From contig JAAEEL010000007.1 of NCBI GenBank assembly GCA_013415795.1, forward strand, positions 1 to 11,546: a stretch of DNA of 11,546 nucleotides. Direction: 5' to 3'. Positions 5,119 to 11,546 of this stretch are shown here, piece after piece. The notes beneath the pieces were generated by a model. It had not been told where the DNA came from and did no database searches. It saw only the letters and a list, made by a program, of their open reading frames with translations. This DNA is from Methanocellales archaeon. GTDB taxonomy: Archaea; Halobacteriota; UBA148. The translations under genes and the position numbers were made by a program. Each line of letters opens with the position of its first letter. Position 1 is the first letter of the stretch.

Positions 5119-6180
5119 CTAGATCCGAACTTGCCTCGACCAGACATTACAAGTGCCCTCATGGGAGACCATACAAGGTCCTAGCGGATGTTCTGGTGTA
5201 CACGATTTCAAGTACATTGGACACGAAGGAGGATTTATCTTCCCTATGATGATCAAATGGCAGCTACAGCCCGATGTTATATCTTTTGTTGGTCCAATTT
5301 CAATATCATATTTAAGACGAACATCATAATCAAAAAAGGCATCCTTCAATTTGTATGTTGAAGAGGAGATAGTTCCAATTCCCCGCCAGCCCCCATCAAC
5401 AATATCGAAAACCTCTTTGAGAAGTGTCTGGGCTCTAACGTTGCCCTCTTTTGTTACTGAGCGGGCATATTCGTTATCAAGCCTTGCGCCATCTTTCATC
5501 TGTTTAAGTAGCATGAGGATTGCCATTAAAACGTCTATTGATTCAAATCCGGCTACTACGGTTGGCATTTTATATGTGTCGGGAAATACGCTAAACGCAT
5601 CAGCTCCGATAATAGTGGCAACATGACCGGGACAAATGAAGCCATCTATTTGAATATCGTCGATGTCCAAGAGTGCCTTCATTGCCGGCGGAATCAACCT
5701 ATGGGAAGTTAGAAAACTTAGATTTTTAGGAGGTCCTCTCAAAACCTCCGCGGCAACAGTCGGAGCTGTTGTCTCAAAGCCTATCGCAAAAAATACAAAA
5801 TTCTTACCAGGCTCCCTCATTGCCATCTTAACAGACTCGGTAACACTGTAAACCATACGTACATCGCCACCAGTTGCTTTCGCTTCCGAAAGCGACATCT
5901 TCGTTCCTGGAACACGTATCATGTCGCCAAAGGTCACCAAAGTCAAACCATTCTGTGCAAGCCAAATCGCCTCATCTACCTCCTCCGCAGGAACTATGCA
6001 AACAGGACATCCTGGACCCGCTATCACCTCTATGCTAGGGGGTAGAAGCGCACGTAAACCGAAACGAGTAATAGCAAGCTCATGAGTTCCGCAGATATGA
6101 CAAAATCTCACAGGATAGTCTGGGGCTAAATCCTCAATTTTTCTGATTATTAGCTGGGTCAACGCTTTATCTTGAAACAC
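5119..6180 (-). CDS. hypD: HypD, [NiFe]-hydrogenase maturation iron-sulfur protein
   Basis: HypD is the scaffold that, with HypC and HypE, assembles the Fe(CN)2CO unit of [NiFe] hydrogenases in the cytoplasm. The 353 residues match the family length. Conserved motifs are FCHICGTHE (C27, C30), GPGCPVC (C58, C61), FGDMIRVPG, GFETTAPT, CPGHV (C183) and the C-terminal [4Fe-4S] cysteines C320, C327, C336 and C344 with the CTPEHPLGPCMVS signature. The only sensible start is the GTG at 6178-6180; no ribosome binding site precedes it. A TATA-like element about 28 nt upstream suggests a leaderless transcript. No hypC, hypE, hypF or hydrogenase gene is visible in this window, so its partners must lie elsewhere. 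It is divergent from pheS. Confidence 0.95.
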   Translation of the reverse strand: MFQDKALTQLIIRKIEDLAPDYPVRFCHICGTHELAITRFGLRALLPPSIEVIAGPGCPVCIVPAEEVDEAIWLAQNGLTLVTFGDMIRVPGTKMSLSEAKATGGDVRMVYSVTESVKMAMREPGKNFVFFAIGFETTAPTVAAEVLRGPPKNLSFLTSHRLIPPAMKALLDIDDIQIDGFICPGHVATIIGADAFSVFPDTYKMPTVVAGFESIDVLMAILMLLKQMKDGARLDNEYARSVTKEGNVRAQTLLKEVFDIVDGGWRGIGTISSSTYKLKDAFFDYDVRLKYDIEIGPTKDITSGCSCHLIIIGKINPPSCPMYLKSCTPEHPLGPCMVSHEGTCNVWSRQVRI

Positions 6181-6203
6181 AGAAAATAAGATAACATAAG
6201 AAC

Positions 6204-6213
6204 AATTATAATT
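6204..6213. promoter_or_regulatory. palindromic TATA element between hypD and pheS
   Basis: AATTATAATT is self-complementary, so it can serve as a TATA box in either direction in this 61-bp divergent intergenic region. Its centre is about 28 nt from the hypD GTG, which implies a leaderless hypD mRNA. For pheS the predicted start near 6233 would cut into its ribosome binding site, so pheS may instead use a site further upstream. Confidence 0.45.
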
Positions 6214-6229
6214 ATTGCCTCCACCGATC

Positions 6230-6234
6230 AGGAG
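6230..6234 (+). promoter_or_regulatory. ribosome binding site of pheS
   Basis: AGGAG lies 7 nt before the ATG at 6242 and fixes that codon as the start. The in-frame TTG at 6215 is upstream of this site and has no ribosome binding site of its own. Confidence 0.75.
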
Positions 6235-6241
6235 TTATACT

Positions 6242-7732
6242 ATGGCCAAAAGTAATCAAAATGACCTGAATAACGATGAAAAAAGCGTTCTGCTGGCATT
6301 GAGCAAATTTAAATCTACAACTCCAGAAAAACTCGCATCGCTAGCAGAACTTAACATCGAGACTGCTATGAAGGCGTCTTTCTTACTTGAACAGAAAGGA
6401 CTTTCAGAGATCGTTGAAAAGTCAACCGAAACATACTCACTTACTCCTGAAGGAGTTCTTTACGCAGAAAAAGGGCTTCCAGAAAGCCGTATAATTGATT
6501 TTATGAAAGGCAAAGAGACATTTTTATCAGAACTAAGAGAAGAATTTTCTGAACAAGAGACCAACATAGCGCTCGGTTGGCTAATAAAAAAAGAGTGGGC
6601 ATCAATAAAAAAGCATAAAGGCGAGGTAGTCATCACACCTTTGAAAACCACAAGAGATGCCCAGAGAGATATATTGAATCTGTTGAATGAGAGAGAGGCT
6701 GATCTTAAAGGATTCAAACCTGAGACCATCAAGGCCCTTCTCAGTAGAAATCTGATCGTTGCAAAAGAGAATATCATTCGGACCATAAGGATCACAGAGG
6801 AGGGTTGTAGATTGGTATCAAGAGGTATTGAGATAATTGATGAGATCGCGCAGTTGACACCAGATCTAATTCGATCTGGCGAATGGAAAAAAAAGCGTTT
6901 GAGGCCATATGATGTCAATGTACCTGTCCGCAAGGTTTTTGGAGCCAAGAAGCATCCCTATCGAAGATTGCTCGATCAAATGCGCAAGATATTCTTGGAA
7001 ATGGGCTTTGAAGAGATAAGGGGGGGTATAGTGCAGACTTCTTTCTGGAATTTTGACGCATTGTTCCAGCCACAGGACCATCCTGCTAGGGAAATGCAGG
7101 ATACCTTCTATCTTAATTCCAAGGGAGATATCCCAATGGAATTGGCACAAAAAGTGAAGTACATGCATGAGCAAGGTGGAGACATTGGTTCGACAGGATG
7201 GGGTGGCAAGTGGAGTCTTGAGTTGGCAAGAACCAAGGTGTTAAGGACACACACCACCGCAATAACGATCAAGCATCTTGCCGATAACCCTGATCCTCCT
7301 GTGAAAGCGTTCTGCATAGGTCGTACCTATAGGCGAGAATCGATCGACGCAACACATTTGCCAGAGTTCGTGCAGCTAGAGGGGGTTGTGATGGATAAGG
7401 GAGTGTCCTTTAAAAATTTGCTGGGATGCTTAGCTGAATTTTATAGTCGTATGGGATTCGAAACTGTACGATTTAGACCGGGATACTTCCCCTATACTGA
7501 GCCATCTGTAGAGCCGGAAGTGTACGTAGAGGGTTTGGGTTGGATCGAGCTGGGCGGGGCAGGAATCTTCCGTCGTGAGGTCACAGCACCACTTGGTATA
7601 ATACATCCAGTATTGGCTTGGGGTCTCGGCGTTGGTAGGTTAGCAATGCTACGTCTTGGACTGAAGGACCTGAGGGACCTTTATAGATCCGACATTGGCT
7701 GGCTTTGGAGGTATCCGATATGCCAATGGTGA
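6242..7732 (+). CDS. pheS: phenylalanyl-tRNA synthetase alpha subunit
   Basis: This is the catalytic subunit of the (alpha-beta)2 class II synthetase that charges tRNA-Phe. It has 496 residues from the ATG at 6242, the typical archaeal length. The N-terminal 220 residues are helix-rich winged-helix-like modules (for example ALSKFKSTTPEKLASLAELN near 18-37), as in archaeal and eukaryotic PheS. The class II core follows: motif 1 (HPYRRLLDQMRKIFLEMGFE, about 238-257), motif 2 (FCIGRTYRRESIDATHLPEF, about 357-376) and motif 3 (GAGIFRREV through GLGVGRLAML, about 439-470). The motifs look intact. The gene ends inside pheT: the pheT ribosome binding site and start codon lie within the last 26 bases of pheS, so the two are co-transcribed and likely translationally coupled. 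Confidence 0.97.
   Translation: MAKSNQNDLNNDEKSVLLALSKFKSTTPEKLASLAELNIETAMKASFLLEQKGLSEIVEKSTETYSLTPEGVLYAEKGLPESRIIDFMKGKETFLSELREEFSEQETNIALGWLIKKEWASIKKHKGEVVITPLKTTRDAQRDILNLLNEREADLKGFKPETIKALLSRNLIVAKENIIRTIRITEEGCRLVSRGIEIIDEIAQLTPDLIRSGEWKKKRLRPYDVNVPVRKVFGAKKHPYRRLLDQMRKIFLEMGFEEIRGGIVQTSFWNFDALFQPQDHPAREMQDTFYLNSKGDIPMELAQKVKYMHEQGGDIGSTGWGGKWSLELARTKVLRTHTTAITIKHLADNPDPPVKAFCIGRTYRRESIDATHLPEFVQLEGVVMDKGVSFKNLLGCLAEFYSRMGFETVRFRPGYFPYTEPSVEPEVYVEGLGWIELGGAGIFRREVTAPLGIIHPVLAWGLGVGRLAMLRLGLKDLRDLYRSDIGWLWRYPICQW
7707..7712 (+). promoter_or_regulatory. ribosome binding site of pheT, inside pheS
   Basis: GGAGGT lies 7 nt before the ATG at 7720, within the pheS coding sequence. It selects 7720 over the in-frame TTG at 7705, which overlaps the site, and over the ATG at 7726, which is 13 nt away. 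Confidence 0.75.
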
Positions 7733-9327
7733 CACTCCGCTATGATGACCTGGAGAAATTGATCGGTGCGGACAAAGACACCATTATCGACAGGATTCCG
7801 ATGATAGGTGCGGATGTTGAACGGATAGATGAAGAATATATGGATGTAGAGTTCTTTCCAGACCGTCCCGATCTTTTCAGTGTGGAGGGCGTAGCGAGAG
7901 CTATGCGCGGTTTTTTGGAAATAGAAACTGGGTTGACCAGATATGATGTGAAGAGTTCAAACGTCTCAATCACGATCGAGGAATCCATTAAACCCATAAG
8001 ACCCCATCTAGCCTGTGCCGTCGTTCGTGGGTTGCATCTGGATGATAGCAGCATTGAGCCGTTGATGAGCCTACAAGAAAATCTGCACTGGGGTATTGGG
8101 CGCGATCGAAAGAAAGTTTCCATTGGAGTCCACGACCTTTCAAAGATAAAACCTCCGTTTGTATACAAGGCAGTCGACCCTAAAATCGAATTCGTACCAC
8201 TTGATTTTGACTGCCCCTTTACTATGCACAAGATACTTGAGATGCATCCTAAAGGCATCAAATTCGCACACATCCTTAATGAGATGAAAAGCTATCCCTT
8301 GATAGTCGATGCTGGTGAAAATGTATTATCCTTCCCACCGATCATCAATTCAGCATTGACGATGGTTACCGATAGAACTAAAGATCTGTTCATCGAAGTA
8401 ACAGGAATGGATACGTCTGTAGCAGTAGCACTGAACATCGTGGTAACCGCACTTGCAGAAAGGGGAGGTATCATCGAATCAGTCAAGATAGTTTCAAACG
8501 GGTCAGCGAAAAAGATGCCCCATCTCTCTCCAACTACCAGGTCGCTCCAAGTTGAAGAGGTGAACTCCCTCCTCGGTTTGAATTTGAATGCAGAAAAAAT
8601 CGCAATAAATCTTGAGAAAATGCGGTTTGGAGCAACCATACATGAATATGAAATCAAAGTGGATGTGCCTGCTTATAGGGCAGATATATTGCATAACTGG
8701 GATCTGATAGAAGATGTTGCAATCGGATATGGATATGACAGATTCAAACCAGCATTTCCAGAGACTTCTACAATAGGCAAAACGCATTACATAGAGGATA
8801 AATTTGAATTGCTAACTGATGTCATGGTTGGTCTTGGATTTTCAGAGGTTATGACTTTCACACTTACCAACGAAAAAGTGCATTTCGAAAACATGCGGCG
8901 TATCAGGGCGCAGGTAACAAAGGTCAAGCATCCGATCAGCATGGACCAAACCATGATCAGATCATCCATTCTTCCAAGCCTGATGGAAATTTTGTCTTTT
9001 AACAAACACCATGATCTTCCTCAAAAGATATTTGAAGTTGGAGATGCCCTCTTGGATGGAAAAAATGCACAGCTTATAGCATGCGCTTCCATACATTCCA
9101 AAGCTAACTTTGCTGAGATAAAATCCATTGCTGAAGCGGTGATGAGAGAGATCAGAACAGAATTCACCATAGAAGAGGCACATGATCCTGCATTTTTAGA
9201 AGGAAGAAGGGCCTATGTAGTAGTAGACGGTAAAAGACTAGGAGCTTTCGGCGAGATCCATCCAGACGTGATTTTGAGTTTTGGGTTGGATCACCCTGTT
9301 GTGGCCTTTGAGTTAGATATCAGCTAG
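7720..9327 (+). CDS. pheT: phenylalanyl-tRNA synthetase beta subunit
   Basis: This non-catalytic subunit carries tRNA recognition and editing functions and pairs with PheS. It has 535 residues from the ATG at 7720, the usual archaeal length. The N terminus (MPMVTLRYDDLEKLIG) leads into the FFPDRPDLFSVEGVARAMRG segment typical of archaeal/eukaryotic PheT. A B3/B4 editing-type domain follows (roughly 85-265). A B5-like domain contains VDVPAYRADILHNWDLIEDV (about 313-332). The C-terminal class II-like fold lacks catalytic motifs and ends with GAFGEIHPDVILSFGLDHPV. It overlaps pheS by 13 nt and the opposing nitroreductase gene by 8 nt at its 3' end. Confidence 0.96.
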   Translation: MPMVTLRYDDLEKLIGADKDTIIDRIPMIGADVERIDEEYMDVEFFPDRPDLFSVEGVARAMRGFLEIETGLTRYDVKSSNVSITIEESIKPIRPHLACAVVRGLHLDDSSIEPLMSLQENLHWGIGRDRKKVSIGVHDLSKIKPPFVYKAVDPKIEFVPLDFDCPFTMHKILEMHPKGIKFAHILNEMKSYPLIVDAGENVLSFPPIINSALTMVTDRTKDLFIEVTGMDTSVAVALNIVVTALAERGGIIESVKIVSNGSAKKMPHLSPTTRSLQVEEVNSLLGLNLNAEKIAINLEKMRFGATIHEYEIKVDVPAYRADILHNWDLIEDVAIGYGYDRFKPAFPETSTIGKTHYIEDKFELLTDVMVGLGFSEVMTFTLTNEKVHFENMRRIRAQVTKVKHPISMDQTMIRSSILPSLMEILSFNKHHDLPQKIFEVGDALLDGKNAQLIACASIHSKANFAEIKSIAEAVMREIRTEFTIEEAHDPAFLEGRRAYVVVDGKRLGAFGEIHPDVILSFGLDHPVVAFELDIS

Positions 9328-10039
9328 GGTTTCCTATGGGGATAAGATACAAGGGCTCGTTTTTTTCGCCAACGTCGATGATTCTGAGGACTTCGTCATC
9401 AAGGAACGCACCTATCACGGTACATGCCAATCCCAGAGATTCAGCCTGAAGGTAAATGTTCTCGCCAACATGACCCGCCTCCATGTGCACATATCTTTCT
9501 CCCCGAGATCCGTATTTGGAGGTTGTCCTTTCATAGATCGCACAGATGACCAGTATTATGGGCGCATCTTTGATCCACGTCTGGTTCAAAGTTGATGCAG
9601 AAGCTAACTCAGGTCGTAGGTCGCCCGCCCTATGTATCTCCAGAGTGCATCCTTCAGCATCGTAGTGATATACGCCCTCATTTAGGCCCTCAACTTCCCC
9701 TACAACTATGAAGATCTCCAGTGGATAAAGGGCACCAGCACTGGGTGAAGCCCTAAACCCCCTTGTATCGGTGACGCCCTGGGCTGCCCACAAAAGTTGA
9801 GATAACTGATTTAGCCCAATAGGTTGGGATTTGAATCGACGAATAGATCGCCTATTAGCAATAGCCCTTTCCACCGAAATGTTTCCATCTTTACTCGGTT
9901 CCGGCAACAGGATCTTAGGGGTTTTTTCCATATACTTGTAGACTCCTATAGCAAGAGATGTTGTGCCCATAAAGCCCAGTGTCTTAAGTATTGCTCTTCT
10001 TGTCCATTTCAACGCCATCATCGACATATTGATTGCCAT
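9320..10039 (-). CDS. SagB/ThcOx-like nitroreductase family oxidoreductase with twin-arginine leader
   Basis: This is an FMN-dependent oxidoreductase of the nitroreductase superfamily, SagB/ThcOx-like branch; the substrate is unknown. It has 239 residues. The leader TRRAILKTLGF (R14-R15) followed by a hydrophobic segment (21-33) is a Tat-type signal or anchor. There is no clear AxA cleavage site, so it may stay membrane-tethered on the outside. Flavin-binding features are NRRSIRRF (62-69), SPSAGALYPLEIF (98-110), HMEAGHVGENIYLQAESLG (185-203) and the final YLIPIGNP. The ATG at 10039 has no ribosome binding site, and further ATGs at residues 5, 7 and 8 are possible starts. No cyclodehydratase or RiPP precursor is nearby, so a peptide-modification role like true SagB is not supported here. 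The 3' end overlaps pheT by 8 nt, tail to tail. Confidence 0.88.
   Translation of the reverse strand: MAINMSMMALKWTRRAILKTLGFMGTTSLAIGVYKYMEKTPKILLPEPSKDGNISVERAIANRRSIRRFKSQPIGLNQLSQLLWAAQGVTDTRGFRASPSAGALYPLEIFIVVGEVEGLNEGVYHYDAEGCTLEIHRAGDLRPELASASTLNQTWIKDAPIILVICAIYERTTSKYGSRGERYVHMEAGHVGENIYLQAESLGLACTVIGAFLDDEVLRIIDVGEKNEPLYLIPIGNPS
9360..9366 (+). terminator. T7 run downstream of pheT
   Basis: Seven T residues on the plus strand start 33 nt after the pheT stop. They lie inside the opposing nitroreductase gene and could end the pheST transcript, although the run may only reflect Lys/Asn codons of that gene. Confidence 0.35.
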
Positions 10040-10127
10040 ATAATAAAAAAATGTCTTAGATGAGGAACCATATATCGAGATAAAACACTCATTAGAATTA
10101 ATACATATTAAGCATTAGAGTGAAATC
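10040..10127. promoter_or_regulatory. divergent promoter region between the nitroreductase gene and mtnA
   Basis: This 88-bp AT-rich spacer must hold both promoters. CCATATATCG (10069-10078) is TATA-like on both strands. For the minus-strand nitroreductase it predicts a start about 9 nt before the ATG. For plus-strand mtnA it predicts a leader of about 30 nt that includes the GAGTGA ribosome binding site (10118-10123). Positions are inferred from spacing. Confidence 0.4.
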
Positions 10128-11168
10128 ATGCGAACTATCGATTGGGATGATGAAGATAATAGCGTCGTGCTAATAGACCAGACGAAATTGCCCAAGGAGT
10201 TCACTGTTCTTGAATTTAAGGATGTAAGCGCCATAGCAGAGGCGATAAAAGACCTAAAGGTTCGGGGGGCTCCTGCACTAGGTGTTGTCGGAGGACTTGG
10301 AATCGCACTGGCTGCGCAGACCAGCAATGCCAAAGGTCCGAAGGATCTGATAGAAGACCTAGAGAGAGCAGCAAAAATTTTGAGAGATACCCGACCAACT
10401 GCTGTTAACCTGTTTTGGGGCATCGATCGCGCTCTCAACAAAGCGAAAACTGGCCGTTCCGTCACACAAATAAAGAAAATTGCGCTGGATGAAGCCAAGA
10501 AAATGGCAGATGAGGATGTTCAGAAGTGCCGAGATATCGGCAAGCATGGTGCAGCATTGCTAAAGGATGGTGATGTCGTTCTGACGCATTGTAATGCTGG
10601 TAAGATGGCTTGCGTTGACTGGGGTACAGCCCTTGGAATTGTAAGGTCTGCCATAAAAGATAGCAAAAGAATAAAAGTCATCGCATGTGAAACTCGTCCA
10701 CTAAACCAAGGTTCCAGAATAACGACCTGGGAACTCCTCCAAGACAGAATTCCTGTTACGCTGATCACCGACAGCATGATCGGGCATGTGATAAAAACCG
10801 GAGAGGTCGATAATGTGATCGTAGGAGCAGATAGAATTGTCGAGGACGCTATCTTCAACAAAATTGGCACTTATACTCTTTCCGTCGTTGCAAAAAAGCA
10901 TGGAGTACCCTTCTATGTTGCTGCCCCTTCATCGACCTTTGACTTTGATAAACGTGCATCTGACATCGAAATCGAGGAGCGTGACCCCTCAGAGCTTAAG
11001 TACTTTGGAAAAGAGCAGATCGCTCCTCCGGAAGTGAAGGCATATAATCCAGCATTCGACGCCACCCCAATGGAGAATGTTAGCGCCATAATCACCGAAT
11101 ATGGGGTACTATATCCGCCTTTCGAGTTTGAGGAGATACTGGAGAGCTGGCAGAGGAGGAAAGGATAG
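10128..11168 (+). CDS. mtnA: S-methyl-5-thioribose-1-phosphate isomerase (MtnA), eIF2B-like fold
   Basis: This enzyme converts methylthioribose-1-phosphate to methylthioribulose-1-phosphate in recycling of methylthioadenosine; in some methanogens it also takes 5-deoxyribose-1-phosphate. It has 346 residues, the normal length. MtnA signatures are KVRGAPALGV (44-53), THCNAG with catalytic-type C155, ETRPLNQGSRITTWEL (188-203), VGADRI with D235, NKIGTY (244-249) and APSSTFD (266-272). The cysteine/aspartate pair and the ETRP motif favour MtnA over the related translation-factor eIF2B and ribose-1,5-bisphosphate isomerase groups. The ATG is preceded by GAGTGA at a spacing of 4 nt. No other salvage gene is in view. 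Confidence 0.92.
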   Translation: MRTIDWDDEDNSVVLIDQTKLPKEFTVLEFKDVSAIAEAIKDLKVRGAPALGVVGGLGIALAAQTSNAKGPKDLIEDLERAAKILRDTRPTAVNLFWGIDRALNKAKTGRSVTQIKKIALDEAKKMADEDVQKCRDIGKHGAALLKDGDVVLTHCNAGKMACVDWGTALGIVRSAIKDSKRIKVIACETRPLNQGSRITTWELLQDRIPVTLITDSMIGHVIKTGEVDNVIVGADRIVEDAIFNKIGTYTLSVVAKKHGVPFYVAAPSSTFDFDKRASDIEIEERDPSELKYFGKEQIAPPEVKAYNPAFDATPMENVSAIITEYGVLYPPFEFEEILESWQRRKG

Positions 11169-11204
11169 TTTCAATTAATATTTAATTTATTAGATGCGAT
11201 AGAA

Positions 11205-11363
11205 ATGAAAACATGCGGATATATCTTCCTGAACAAAGAAAAATATACGTATGAATTTCTGAAAAATTCTGAGTTTTTCATACTTCATATCGATCTCCCG
11301 GAAGATGAATCAAGTGAAGAATTTAGGGAAATAAAGGAGTTAAAAAGGAGAACTGTACAGTAG
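11205..11363 (+). CDS. possible small protein, 52 residues
   Basis: An ATG-to-TAG frame of 53 codons lies 36 nt after mtnA. The product begins MKTCGYIFLNKEKYTYEFLK and has a strongly acidic middle (LPEDESSEEF) and a basic end (ELKRRTVQ). The alternation of hydrophobic and charged residues and the codon choice look protein-like. There is no ribosome binding site, but a TATA-like TTTAATTTAT (11181-11190) about 20 nt upstream would permit a leaderless transcript. It happens to be in the same frame as mtnA with one stop between. I recognise no family. It could be a true small gene, a fragment of a decayed gene, or chance. Confidence 0.35.
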   Translation: MKTCGYIFLNKEKYTYEFLKNSEFFILHIDLPEDESSEEFREIKELKRRTVQ

Positions 11364-11432
11364 AATTTTAGATTTGTAGTTTCAAAAAGAACATTATCTC
11401 CATAGGAAACAACAAATCTTATCTGCCTATGA

Positions 11433-11439
11433 TTTAAAT
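11433..11439 (+). promoter_or_regulatory. TATA box of the right-edge gene
   Basis: TTTAAAT lies about 49 nt before the ATG at 11485. A start about 25 nt downstream would leave a leader of about 24 nt containing the AAGGAGA ribosome binding site at 11471-11477. The spacing of both elements supports a genuine gene start at 11485. Confidence 0.5.
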
Positions 11440-11484
11440 TACAATCGAATCGAATATCAAACAAAATACAAAGGAGATTAATAA

Positions 11485-11546
11485 ATGGCAGAACCGCAGA
11501 AAGTTCAAATAAGGGGTACACCAGCCATAGTAAAACCACTATTCGC
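11485..11546 (+). CDS. start of an unidentified gene, truncated by the window edge
   Basis: Only 20 codons and two bases are visible, giving MAEPQKVQIRGTPAIVKPLF. The ATG has a strong AAGGAGA ribosome binding site ending 7 nt upstream and a TATA box at a suitable distance, so a gene almost certainly begins here. Too little is present to name the product. Confidence 0.75.
   Translation, partial: MAEPQKVQIRGTPAIVKPLF

Larger units (their letters stand above)
11169..11484. other. 316-bp AT-rich spacer between mtnA and the right-edge gene
   Basis: Apart from the possible 52-residue frame at 11205-11363 and a promoter near 11433, I see no gene, RNA fold or repeat array here. The longest minus-strand frame (11285-11539) begins inside the start of the next gene and has no homology I recognise. 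Confidence 0.5.

Noticed and set aside
6215..6217. TTG as the start of pheS
   Set aside because: The AGGAG at 6230-6234 is correctly spaced from the ATG at 6242, and the extra residues are not part of the family's N terminus.
7705..7707. TTG as the start of pheT
   Set aside because: It overlaps the GGAGGT ribosome binding site that serves the ATG at 7720.
6460..9183. Minus-strand frames opposite pheS and pheT
   Set aside because: They are antisense to two well-conserved synthetase genes, with no start signals and no domain.
9320..10039. SagB-type RiPP (azoline peptide) cluster
   Set aside because: No cyclodehydratase, YcaO or precursor peptide is present; neighbours are pheT and mtnA.
10128..11168. 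Translation factor eIF2B-like subunit or ribose-1,5-bisphosphate isomerase
   Set aside because: The THCNAG, ETRPLNQGSR and NKIGTY motifs together with the Cys/Asp pair fit MtnA best.
11285..11539. Minus-strand 84-codon frame at the right edge
   Set aside because: It overlaps the well-supported start of the plus-strand gene at 11485, has no recognisable domain, and opposes the small plus-strand frame.

Overview
The window is archaeal DNA, most likely from a euryarchaeote of the Archaeoglobi/Methanomicrobia side of the tree. The evidence is a tRNA gene with a canonical bulge-helix-bulge (BHB) intron, archaeal TATA boxes, the split archaeal phenylalanyl-tRNA synthetase pair, and a three-gene heat-shock operon. 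That operon has the gene order and operator motif I remember for Archaeoglobus fulgidus HSR1 (AF1298-AF1297-AF1296). A closer taxonomic placement is not supportable from this sequence. No IS elements, CRISPR arrays or phage genes were seen; the region looks like chromosomal backbone.

Layout, left to right. (1) 1-545, plus strand: the 3' end of a tatA gene, then 6 nt later an initiator tRNA-Met gene split by a 197-nt intron. (2) 615-3960, minus strand: a compact operon of an ArsR-type heat-shock regulator (HSR1-like), a Cdc48/VAT-type double AAA+ unfoldase and an Hsp20 small heat-shock protein. Its promoter carries the operator CTAAC-N5-GTTAG plus a second near-match. (3) 4174-4539, plus strand: a predicted Tat-exported lipoprotein with a Pro/Thr linker and an incomplete zinc-ribbon-like domain, divergent from the heat-shock operon. 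(4) 4706-6180, minus strand: an unrecognised 112-residue protein with a perfect inverted repeat just upstream of its start, preceded by the hydrogenase maturation protein HypD. (5) 6242-9327, plus strand: pheS and pheT, overlapping by 13 nt. (6) 9320-10039, minus strand: a SagB/ThcOx-like nitroreductase with a twin-arginine leader, overlapping pheT tail to tail. (7) 10128-11168, plus strand: an MtnA-type methylthioribose-1-phosphate isomerase. Then come a possible 52-residue small gene and the first 20 codons of a gene running off the right edge.

Functional links: the regulator, unfoldase and Hsp20 form a self-controlled protein-quality unit. TatA and two predicted Tat substrates (the lipoprotein and the nitroreductase) share the window, though they are not one operon. 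The sequences most worth a second look are the intron-bearing initiator tRNA, the tandem heat-shock operators with a separate distal inverted repeat, and the operator-like palindrome in front of the unknown 112-residue gene. I did not find a convincing previously undescribed multi-gene system.
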